Assembly: GCA_947475475.1 (NCBI GenBank)
Contig: CANJOG010000023.1
Location: 1-12,854, forward strand
DNA from: Acetobacteraceae bacterium
GTDB taxonomy: Bacteria > Pseudomonadota > Alphaproteobacteria > Acetobacterales > Acetobacteraceae
Direction of reading: 5' to 3'
DNA length: 12,854 nucleotides
The notes below the pieces were generated by a model, which did no database searches, had not been told where the DNA came from, and saw only the letters and a list, made by a program, of their open reading frames with translations. Both the position numbers and the translations under genes were made by a program. Shown here piece by piece: positions 7,381 to 12,854 of this stretch (position 1 is its first letter; every line of letters starts with the position of its first letter).

Positions 7381-9312
7381 ATGCCCGCCATCACTCTGCC
7401 CGATAATTCCGTGCGCCGTTTCGACGGGCCGGTGACGGGCACCGAGCTTGCCGCGAGCATTGGCCCCGGCCTCGCCCGCGCCGCGCTGGCCATGAAGATC
7501 GACGGCAAGATCGTCGATCTCGCCAATACGATCGAGCACGACGCCGCCGTCACCTTCATCACCCGCAAGGATGCCGACGCGCTCACGCTGATCCGCGATG
7601 ACGCCGCCCATGTACTGGCCGAGGCGGTGCAGACGCTCTATCCCGGCACCCAGGTCACCATCGGCCCGTCCATCGAGAATGGTTTCTATTACGACTTCGC
7701 CCGCGACGAGCCCTTCAAGCCGGAGGATCTCGCCGCCATCGAGGCGAAGATGAAGGAAATCGTCGCCCGCAACGCGCCCTTCACCCGCGAAGTCTGGGAC
7801 CGTGGCGACGCGATCGCGTATTTCGAGTCCAAGGGCGAGAAGTACAAGGCCCAGCTCATCCAGGACCTGCCGGGCAGCGAGGCAATCTCGATCTACCGCC
7901 AGGGTGAGTGGCTGGATCTCTGCCGCGGCCCGCATATGCGCAGCACGGGCGATGTCGGCACCGCCTTCAAGTTGATGAAGGTGGCCGGCGCCTATTGGCG
8001 CGGCGATCACCGCAACGCCATGCTGTCGCGCATCTACGGCACTGCCTGGCGCGACCAGAAGGAGCTGGATGCCTACATCACCATGCTCGACGAGGCGGAA
8101 AAGCGCGACCACCGCCGCATCGGCAAGGAGATGGACCTCTTCCACATCCAGGAGGAGGCCACGGGCAGCATCTTCTGGCACCCCAAGGGCTGGAAACTCT
8201 ACCGCACGGTGGAAGCCTATATGCGCCGCCGGCTGGACCGCGCGCATTACACCGAGGTCAAGACCCCGCAGTTGCTCGACCGCTCGCTGTGGGAAGCCTC
8301 CGGCCATTGGGAGAAATTCCGCGAGCATATGTTCATCGCCCAGGTCGAGGACGAGGACAAAACCCTCGCGCTCAAGCCGATGAACTGCCCCGGCCATGTG
8401 CAGATCTTCCGCCACGGGCTGCGCTCCTATCGCGAGCTGCCCTGGCGCATGGCCGAATTCGGCTCCTGCCACCGCTACGAGCCGTCGGGCGCGCTGCACG
8501 GCATCATGCGCGTGCGCAGCTTCACCCAGGATGACGCGCATATCTTCTGCACCGAGGAGCAGATCGCCTCGGAAACCGTCGCCTTCGTGAACCTGCTCTC
8601 CTCGGTCTACAAGGATTTCGGCTACGACGATTTCCGCGTGAAATTCTCCGACCGTCCGGCCGTCCGCGCCGGCACGGACGAGACCTGGGACCGTTCGGAA
8701 GGCGCGCTGCGCGAGGCCTGCAAGGTCGCCGGCGTGGACTATGAGCTGAACCCCGGCGAAGGCGCCTTCTACGGCCCGAAGCTGGAATTCGTCCTGCGCG
8801 ACGCCATCGGCCGTGACTGGCAATGCGGCACGCTGCAAGTCGATTTCGTGCTGCCCGAACGCCTGGACGCGGAATACGTGGCCGAGGATGGCGCCCGCCA
8901 TCGCCCGGTCATGCTCCACCGCGCCATTCTCGGCAGTTTCGAGCGCTTCCTCGGTATCCTGATCGAGAACTATGCCGGCCGCTTCCCGATGTGGCTGGCC
9001 CCGGTGCAGGTCGTCGTCGCCACCATCGTCTCGGACGCCAATGACTATGCCGAGGAAGTGGCCGAGGCTCTGCGCGCGCGCGGCATCGAGGTGAAGACCG
9101 ACACGCGCAACGAGAAGATCAACGCCAAGGTGCGCGAACACTCTCTGGCCCGCGTCCCGGCCCTGCTCGTGGTTGGCCGCCGCGAGGCTGAGCAAAAGAC
9201 GGTGGCTATCCGCCGGCTTGGCTCGCAGGACCAGACGGTGTTGTCGCTCGACGAGGCGGTTGCCGCACTTGCACGCGAGGCGACCCCGCCCGACTTGATG
9301 GCGGCGACCTGA
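7381..9312 (+). CDS. thrS: Threonyl-tRNA synthetase (ThrRS)
   Basis: This 643-residue class II synthetase charges tRNA-Thr and is full length (E. coli 642). In order: a TGS domain (1-62); the N2 editing domain (about 63-225) with H77, C181 and H185 in LDLCRGPHM; the catalytic core (about 240-535); and an anticodon-binding domain at the C-terminus. The zinc ligands are C336 (MNCPGHV), H387 (DDAHIF) and H513 (MLHRAI), matching E. coli C334, H385 and H511. Motif 2 lies in FGSCHRYEPSGALHG and motif 3 in the HRAILGSFERF region. The ATG has GGGAG 6 nt upstream. One oddity: the position of E. coli editing residue H73 is D73 here (IRDDAAHVLAEA). The 56-nt upstream gap shows only a short GGCC..GGCC hairpin and no T-box. 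infC follows, an arrangement common in bacteria. Confidence 0.98.
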   Translation: MPAITLPDNSVRRFDGPVTGTELAASIGPGLARAALAMKIDGKIVDLANTIEHDAAVTFITRKDADALTLIRDDAAHVLAEAVQTLYPGTQVTIGPSIENGFYYDFARDEPFKPEDLAAIEAKMKEIVARNAPFTREVWDRGDAIAYFESKGEKYKAQLIQDLPGSEAISIYRQGEWLDLCRGPHMRSTGDVGTAFKLMKVAGAYWRGDHRNAMLSRIYGTAWRDQKELDAYITMLDEAEKRDHRRIGKEMDLFHIQEEATGSIFWHPKGWKLYRTVEAYMRRRLDRAHYTEVKTPQLLDRSLWEASGHWEKFREHMFIAQVEDEDKTLALKPMNCPGHVQIFRHGLRSYRELPWRMAEFGSCHRYEPSGALHGIMRVRSFTQDDAHIFCTEEQIASETVAFVNLLSSVYKDFGYDDFRVKFSDRPAVRAGTDETWDRSEGALREACKVAGVDYELNPGEGAFYGPKLEFVLRDAIGRDWQCGTLQVDFVLPERLDAEYVAEDGARHRPVMLHRAILGSFERFLGILIENYAGRFPMWLAPVQVVVATIVSDANDYAEEVAEALRARGIEVKTDTRNEKINAKVREHSLARVPALLVVGRREAEQKTVAIRRLGSQDQTVLSLDEAVAALAREATPPDLMAAT

Positions 9313-9329
9313 TTTCGGCGACCTGACCT
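9302..9329 (+). repeat. 14-bp tandem duplication across the thrS stop codon
   Basis: Two adjacent 14-bp units, 9302-9315 and 9316-9329, match at 12 of 14 positions and share CGGCGACCTGA. The first copy supplies the last codons and the TGA stop of thrS; the second lies in the intergenic region. It looks like a small slippage duplication. No function is evident. Confidence 0.6.
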
Positions 9330-9340
9330 AAACGCGCGGC

Positions 9341-9374
9341 GGGGGGGCATTGTTGGCGCTTGATCCGCCCCCCC
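9341..9374 (+). promoter_or_regulatory. G7/C7 hairpin in the infC leader
   Basis: Seven G (9341-9347) and seven C (9368-9374) can pair around a 20-nt loop, giving a 7-bp all-GC stem. No T-run follows, so it is not a standard intrinsic terminator. Two smaller hairpins follow: CTGC/GCAG at 9381-9392 and CGCGC/GCGCG at 9407-9420. The 160-nt gap between thrS and the infC start is therefore structured, and could affect messenger processing, stability or infC translation. That is inference. Confidence 0.35.
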
Positions 9375-9461
9375 ACCTTGCTGCACAAGCAGGCTACAGA
9401 TGGTAACGCGCGGGTGCGCGCATCTTCGTGCATCCGCATCCATCCGTTCCGAAACCGCGAC

Positions 9462-9475
9462 AGGAGAGACCCATA
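9462..9475 (+). promoter_or_regulatory. infC Shine-Dalgarno and AUA start codon
   Basis: AGGAGAG at 9462-9468 is the strongest ribosome site near infC, and the core GGAG ends 6 nt before the in-frame ATA at 9473. The only upstream in-frame alternative, GTG 9428, has no ribosome site. The downstream ATG at 9488 lies 20 nt after AGGAGA, too far. A non-AUG start suits infC, because IF-3 discriminates against such codons and thereby represses its own synthesis, as shown for the AUU start of E. coli. Confidence 0.7.
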
Positions 9476-10027
9476 GCCAGACCCCCGATGCCCGGTGCGC
9501 CCGCAGCCACTGCCGCTCCGAGCCGCGACGGCCCCCGCGTGAATGAGGATATCCGCTCCCCCACCGTCCGCCTGATCGACCAGGATGGCGAAATGCAGGG
9601 AGTGCTGACCACACGCGAGGCCCTGGCCCGTGCCTATGGCATCGGCCTCGATCTTCTCGAAATCAGCCCGAACGCTGAACCGCCCGTCGTCAAGATTCTC
9701 GACTACGGCAAGTTCAAGTACGAGCAGCAGAAGAAGAAGAACGAAGCCCGCAAGCGCCAGAAGGTCGTCGAGATCAAGGAGGTCAAGGTTCGGCCGAATA
9801 TCGACGAGAACGACTATCAGGTGAAATTGCGCGCCATGAAGTCGTTCATCGGCGAAGGCGACAAGGTGAAGGTCACGCTCCGCTTCCGCGGCCGCGAAAT
9901 GGCCCATCAGGAACTCGGCGTGAAGGTGCTGGAGCGTATCCGTGGCGACATGGACGCGACCACCAAGGTCGAACAAATGCCCAAGCTGGAAAACCGCCAG
10001 ATGGTCATGGTCATCGCCCCGCGCTGA
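9473..10027 (+). CDS. infC: Translation initiation factor IF-3
   Basis: IF-3 binds the 30S subunit, prevents premature 50S joining, and checks the start codon and initiator tRNA. The protein is 184 residues from the proposed AUA start (read as Met). An Ala/Pro-rich N-terminal extension of about 20 residues precedes GPRVNEDIRSP. The IF3-N domain (about 20-85) ends in the conserved ILDYGKFKYEQQKKK linker. The IF3-C domain (about 90-184) contains EIKEVKVRPNID and KVTLRFRGREMAHQELG. All hallmark blocks are present and the length is normal. The start was chosen by ribosome-site position, not by an AUG. It is followed by a strong intrinsic terminator, so rpmI and rplT are not co-transcribed downstream as they are in E. 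coli. It is probably autoregulated through the unusual start codon. Confidence 0.95.
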   Translation: MARPPMPGAPAATAAPSRDGPRVNEDIRSPTVRLIDQDGEMQGVLTTREALARAYGIGLDLLEISPNAEPPVVKILDYGKFKYEQQKKKNEARKRQKVVEIKEVKVRPNIDENDYQVKLRAMKSFIGEGDKVKVTLRFRGREMAHQELGVKVLERIRGDMDATTKVEQMPKLENRQMVMVIAPR

Positions 10028-10053
10028 GCGAGGCGACAACCGCAGACCGGATC

Positions 10054-10077
10054 AAGGGGCCCTCGTGGCCCCTTTTT
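10054..10077 (+). terminator. Rho-independent terminator after infC
   Basis: AAGGGGCC (10054-10061) pairs perfectly with GGCCCCTT (10067-10074) around a 5-nt loop, and the T-run extends to 10077. This 8-bp, GC-rich stem with a T-tract is a textbook intrinsic terminator, 27 nt after the infC stop. It closes the thrS-infC transcription unit and isolates the following AT-rich cassette. Confidence 0.92.
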
Positions 10078-10101
10078 CATGGCTGGAGCCAAAACGGCCC
10101 A

Positions 10102-10128
10102 TTTAAGTTTTTTAAGTGTTTTAATGAT
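10102..10128 (+). repeat. Three 9-bp tandem repeats upstream of the RHH-RAMA gene promoter
   Basis: Three head-to-tail units, TTTAAGTTT (10102-10110), TTTAAGTGT (10111-10119) and TTTAATGAT (10120-10128), share TTTAA at the same phase. The array abuts the proposed -35 box, overlapping it by one base. Short tandem sites at a promoter are the usual operators of ribbon-helix-helix repressors. The repeats could also act as an AT-rich UP element, or be chance in a region with only 10 G/C in 60 bases. Confidence 0.45.
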
Positions 10129-10156
10129 TGATAAGTTTTATTGTTTAGGATATATT
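10128..10156 (+). promoter_or_regulatory. Sigma70-like promoter of the RHH-RAMA gene
   Basis: TTGATA (10128-10133) and TATATT (10151-10156) each match the sigma70 consensus at five of six positions and are separated by exactly 17 bp. Transcription would start near 10163, giving a leader of about 20 nt with an AGGG ribosome site shortly before ATG 10185. This is the clearest promoter in the window. Confidence 0.7.
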
Positions 10157-10184
10157 TATCTGGTCGCAGCACACAGGGCACCCG

Positions 10185-10625
10185 ATGAGCGAATACCGGA
10201 CTATTGAGATTGACTTTGAAATTCACAAACGCATCGAAGCCGCCCGGCTTAGTTTCAGTGAAACTCCAGCCGTTGTGCTGAGGCGCCTGCTGGGGATCGA
10301 AGATGCAGCAGTTTCGTTTGCGAACTCGGGCAATCGAGGTGTTGGGCGGGCTTGGTCGTGGAAGGGGCTGATTCTCCCTCACGGCACCGAACTTCGCATG
10401 GAATACAACGGTCGAACTCACGAAGGTGTGGTTCTCGATGGTGAGTGGCACGTCGAGGGAACGATTTATAAGAGTCCCTCCGCCGCAGCCGTCGGAGTAG
10501 CAAAAACCAAAGCCGGAAATCCGGTAACTGCCTTAGATGGCTGGATATACTGGGCGGCAAAACTACCAAACTCATCGAAATGGATAAATATTTCCGCCCT
10601 TAAAAACTCCAACCAATCTCCTTAA
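10185..10625 (+). CDS. Small RHH/SeqA-N-like plus RAMA-like domain protein, putative modified-DNA reader
   Basis: This 146-residue protein has no recognised gene name. Residues 4-38 (RTIEIDFEIHKRIEAARLSF, then ETPAVVLRRLLGI) have the strand-helix-helix pattern of ribbon-helix-helix proteins, especially the SeqA N-terminal dimerisation segment. Residues 58-140 resemble the RAMA domain: GLILPHGTELRMEYNGRTHEG, then the signature YKSPSAAAVGV and DGWIYWAAKL. RAMA domains occur with restriction and modification systems and are predicted to read modified bases; this is a prediction for the family. Residues 39-57 are a linker. The ATG at 10185 has AGGG upstream and its own promoter. Coding GC is well below thrS (27 of 60 bases at 10201-10260) and includes AT-rich codons such as ATA and TTA, which suggests transfer. 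No methylase or nuclease gene is in the window. Domain calls are from pattern memory, not a search. Confidence 0.72.
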   Translation: MSEYRTIEIDFEIHKRIEAARLSFSETPAVVLRRLLGIEDAAVSFANSGNRGVGRAWSWKGLILPHGTELRMEYNGRTHEGVVLDGEWHVEGTIYKSPSAAAVGVAKTKAGNPVTALDGWIYWAAKLPNSSKWINISALKNSNQSP

Positions 10626-10636
10626 AAATATTCTTT

Positions 10637-10685
10637 CCTCCTAGAGTTGAAAGGTGTGCGCCGACGCACCTTTCAACGTTGGAGG
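10637..10685. terminator. Long hairpin after the RHH-RAMA gene
   Basis: GTTGAAAGGTG (10646-10656) pairs perfectly with CACCTTTCAAC (10667-10677) around a 10-nt loop. An outer CCTCC/GGAGG pair (10637-10641 and 10681-10685) extends the stem across a small internal loop. It starts 12 nt after the stop codon. No T-run follows on the plus strand, so it may be a weak or Rho-assisted terminator, an RNA-stabilising hairpin, or a cassette boundary. Confidence 0.5.
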
Positions 10686-10816
10686 GCTCCCGCCTCGCCC
10701 GCAACACCGTGCAAGGTCGAAGGCAAAAACCCATCTTCGTAATAGAGGCTTTGGCCAGTTTGCCTTGGCCACCCGAACGGCACAGATAGCTCTCGACAGG
10801 CAAGGGACACGGCATT
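10686..10816. other. Intergenic stretch with no recognised gene
   Basis: The gap between the hairpin and the membrane protein gene returns to the GC-rich composition of the neighbours. It contains TTGGCCA twice within 20 bp (near 10751 and 10765) but no tRNA, convincing promoter or small reading frame that I can support. The ribosome site AAGGGA for the next gene lies at its right end. Confidence 0.4.
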
Positions 10817-12040
10817 TTGGTCAGCACGAACGCGCCCTTGCGGAACCGCCTGCTCGCCGCCCTGCTGGGCGCCTGGATCATCGTCTTTGCCTGGATCACC
10901 TGGGCAACCCTGATCCTGCCGCCTTTCTGGGACGCCATCACCTGGATCGCCGACTTCCAGCGTGACGGGTTTTCGCTCGCCGGGCTGTGGACGCCGCATA
11001 ACGAGCATCACCTGGTCTTCGCCCGTATCCTGACTGGCCTCGCCTGGGGACCAATCGGCCTCGGCGGCGGGGTTTTCGTCGCCGCCGGGCTGGCCGCATT
11101 GCTCGCCACGGCCTTTCTGCTCGCCCGCGAGGCAAGGCGTGCCGGCGGATGGGTCGCCGCCGCCCTGGTCTGGATGGCATTCCTGACCGCCGCGAGTGCC
11201 GTCGATGTCAGCGTGCCGATCAACACCGTCTATCCGCTCTGTCTGGTCTGTGTGGTCGCCGCCCTGGTGCTGATGACGCGCGACTCCCCCGCTTTGCGAG
11301 CGGCCGCCCTGGCCTGCGCCCTGCTGGCCGGATTGGGCAATGCGGTGGGGCTCGCGGCCTGGCCGGTGCTGCTGGCCACCGCCTGGCGCAGTGCCGGCTG
11401 GCGCTGGCTGGCCGCCACCTTGGCCGCGACCGCGCTGAGTGCGGCGATCTTCAGCCTGGGGACCGGTGGCGCGGCAGGGTTGGCGGACCTTGCCGGCCGC
11501 ATCCTTCCGGCCCTGGATTACCTGCTCGGCTTCCTCGGCCTGCCACTCAGCCGCGCCCCTGCTCTGGCCGTACCGGGGCGTATCCTGGGTGCGATGTTGC
11601 TGCTCGCCGCACTTGCGATCATAGCGCGATTTTGGCTCGGGCACGCCCGTACCACCGCCCAGAAGGTCGCCCCCGGACTGGCGGGTTTCACGCTGCTCGC
11701 CGGCCTGCTCGCAGCCTTTGGCCGCGCCGATATGGGCGGGATTCCGGTGCGCTACGCTTTGCTGGTCGCCCCGCTGCACGCCGCCATCGTGCTCGCCGCC
11801 GCGCCCTGGATTGCCGCAAGCTGGACGCGCCCGCGCCGCGCTGCGCTGCTGCTGGCCGGCATCGCGCTGCTGCTAGCAATGCAGGTCATGGGCGGACGCG
11901 CCGCCATCGCCCAGGCGCGCTTCATCCGCACTGCCATCGCAGCCTTCATGCAAGGGGATCGTGGCGCGGAGAGCGCCCGAACCGTCTTCCCGGACCCGGA
12001 TTACGCCGCAAGAGTGCTGGGGCTTCCCGGCACGCGCTGA
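10817..12040 (+). CDS. Polytopic membrane protein, possible GT-C-type glycosyltransferase
   Basis: This 407-residue, Ala/Leu-rich inner-membrane protein has about ten predicted membrane segments, for example 12-34, 76-104, 136-153, 162-187, 254-275, 285-303, 312-335 and 341-358. Between the first two, an extracytoplasmic loop has FWDAITWIADFQRDGF and then WTPHNEHHLVFAR. The PHNEH motif recurs in bacterial polytopic proteins thought to be GT-C-like transferases using lipid-linked sugars, which fits the glycosyltransferases upstream; this is inference. A conserved-looking RY (312-313) and a short soluble C-terminal tail with FPDPDYAARVLGLPG follow. The start is TTG 10817 with AAGGGA 9 nt upstream; a later TTG (10838) is possible. 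It ends 3 nt before the convergent flavoprotein gene. That it is a membrane protein is secure; its function is not known. Confidence 0.8.
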   Translation: MVSTNAPLRNRLLAALLGAWIIVFAWITWATLILPPFWDAITWIADFQRDGFSLAGLWTPHNEHHLVFARILTGLAWGPIGLGGGVFVAAGLAALLATAFLLAREARRAGGWVAAALVWMAFLTAASAVDVSVPINTVYPLCLVCVVAALVLMTRDSPALRAAALACALLAGLGNAVGLAAWPVLLATAWRSAGWRWLAATLAATALSAAIFSLGTGGAAGLADLAGRILPALDYLLGFLGLPLSRAPALAVPGRILGAMLLLAALAIIARFWLGHARTTAQKVAPGLAGFTLLAGLLAAFGRADMGGIPVRYALLVAPLHAAIVLAAAPWIAASWTRPRRAALLLAGIALLLAMQVMGGRAAIAQARFIRTAIAAFMQGDRGAESARTVFPDPDYAARVLGLPGTR

Positions 12041-12043
12041 CGT

Positions 12044-12854
12044 TCAGCTATTTGGCCGCCCCAGCGCCAGACGCGCCGCCTCCGTCCCGGCAATCCGGCC
12101 AAACACCAGCGCGTTCACGATGGAATTGCCACCCGCGCAGTAGCGCTCGCCCAATACGCCGCCGGTCGCCTCGCCAGCCGCGAACAGGCTGGGGATCGGC
12201 TTGTCGTCGCGCCGCAGCACCCGCGCCTTGGGGTCGATCCGTGGCCCCGTCGAGGTGAGGCCGATCATCGCCGGGCGCAGCCGCGCCGCATAGAAGGGCG
12301 CGGTGCGGACCGGGCGCAGATGCTCGCGCGCCTTGAAGAATTGCGTATCCGCACCGGCCTCGACATCGGCGTTGTAACGATCGATCGTGGTGCGCAACGT
12401 GGACGGACGCAGCCCGGCCTTCTCGCCCAATTCCTCGATCGTCTCGGCGCTGAAAATCCGGTTGGCCTTGGTCAGTTCGGCCAGCCGCTCAGCCTCCCAG
12501 GTGCTGCCCCAGGGGTTCTTCACGGTCTGCGGCGGCACTTTGCACTGGAGGCGCGCCGCCTCGTCGAAGATAGCGAAGCATTCACCGGCGGGCTGGTCCT
12601 TCACCAGGCCGGACATGCAGGCATATTCGGTCGTCTCGGCCGCGAAGCGCCGCCCGTCGCGGTTCACATAGACGAGCCAGTAGGGCGGATAGACTTCCAT
12701 CTGCTTGACGAAGCCCGGCGTCATGCCGAGCTGGCCGCGATTGAAGCCGGCGATCTCGGCGCCAAACGGCTCGACCAGCCCGAAGGCATCGCCGCGCGAG
12801 AGCTTGGAGCCGATATACCAGGTCCAGTCCCCATGCGCCGCGGCCTCGGGGTAA
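12044..12854 (-). CDS. FAD-dependent oxidoreductase, fumarate reductase/succinate dehydrogenase flavoprotein family, C-terminal part
   Basis: About 269 C-terminal residues of a FAD_binding_2-family flavoprotein are visible; the frame stays open to the right edge, so the N-terminal GxGxxG nucleotide-binding motif lies outside. Visible family blocks are YPPYWLVYVNRDGRRFAAE and GLTSTGPRIDPKARV, then the C-terminal FAD-contact region LFAAGEATGG, VLGERYCAGGNSI, VNALVFGRIAG. The ATG at 12724 is internal, not the start, because family-like sequence (WTWYIGSKLSRGDAFGLVEP) continues upstream in frame. Members act as fumarate reductases, tricarballylate dehydrogenases or 3-ketosteroid delta1-dehydrogenases; the fragment does not decide between them. 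It is convergent to the membrane-protein gene with only 3 bp between stop codons, and no hairpin terminator fits there. Confidence 0.92.
   Translation of the reverse strand, partial: YPEAAAHGDWTWYIGSKLSRGDAFGLVEPFGAEIAGFNRGQLGMTPGFVKQMEVYPPYWLVYVNRDGRRFAAETTEYACMSGLVKDQPAGECFAIFDEAARLQCKVPPQTVKNPWGSTWEAERLAELTKANRIFSAETIEELGEKAGLRPSTLRTTIDRYNADVEAGADTQFFKAREHLRPVRTAPFYAARLRPAMIGLTSTGPRIDPKARVLRRDDKPIPSLFAAGEATGGVLGERYCAGGNSIVNALVFGRIAGTEAARLALGRPNS

Noticed and set aside
7357..9195. Very long minus-strand open frame (612 codons) opposite thrS
   Set aside because: It lies wholly over a complete, motif-perfect thrS. Long antisense frames are expected in GC-rich genes, and its translation shows no recognisable domain.
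9428..9490. GTG 9428 or ATG 9488 as infC start
   Set aside because: The GTG lacks a ribosome site and would make an uncharacteristic His/Pro-rich extension. The ATG is 20 nt from AGGAGA, too far for normal initiation.
10080..10685. Complete restriction-modification or phage-defence island
   Set aside because: A RAMA-like domain suggests the theme, but the cassette holds one gene only; no methyltransferase, nuclease, helicase or integrase is present in the window.
10760..10788. Promoter TTGCCT-17 bp-CAGATA before the membrane protein gene
   Set aside because: The -10 element matches the consensus at too few positions to be supported.
10673..11779. 368-codon minus-strand open frame opposite the membrane protein gene
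   Set aside because: The translation is low-complexity (Gly/Gln/Arg-rich) with no domain, whereas the plus strand gives a coherent membrane topology and a ribosome site.

Overview
The window reads as ordinary chromosome of a GC-rich alphaproteobacterium. Rhodospirillales, and perhaps Acetobacteraceae, is the best guess. The guess rests on the Hint_2-type protein, the alphaproteobacterial look of ThrRS and IF-3, and the heptosyltransferase-like glycosyltransferases; it is inference, not proof. Twelve genes fill almost all of it. No gene-free stretch exceeds 300 bases: the longest are 10626-10816 and 9313-9472. I see no tRNA, rRNA, CRISPR array, transposase or prophage gene.

Left part (1-3414, plus strand): the end of an ABC-transporter solute-binding protein, then a TauD/TfdA-type Fe(II)/2-oxoglutarate dioxygenase, probably an uptake-plus-oxidation pair. 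A stand-alone protein with a self-cleaving Hint domain follows. Next (3449-5083, minus strand) come an ABHD10-like alpha/beta hydrolase and an arylamine N-acetyltransferase, probably co-transcribed.

Centre (5167-10077, plus strand): a GT4 and a GT9 glycosyltransferase for cell-surface polysaccharide, only 10 nt apart, then thrS and infC. infC appears to start at AUA behind a strong Shine-Dalgarno sequence, as expected for a gene autoregulated by IF-3, and it ends in a clear intrinsic terminator. ThrRS shows a histidine-to-aspartate change at a known editing-site position.

Right part: directly after that terminator lies a compositionally foreign cassette (about 10080-10685). It has an extremely AT-rich promoter region with three 9-bp tandem repeats and a near-consensus sigma70 promoter. 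Its 146-residue protein combines an N-terminal ribbon-helix-helix/SeqA-N-like segment with a C-terminal RAMA-like domain, a predicted modified-DNA reader, and a long hairpin follows. This is the best candidate for something undescribed: a solitary, possibly self-regulated, SeqA-like reader of modified DNA. The window then ends with a polytopic GT-C-like membrane protein and, convergent to it, the C-terminal part of a fumarate-reductase-family flavoprotein running off the right edge.
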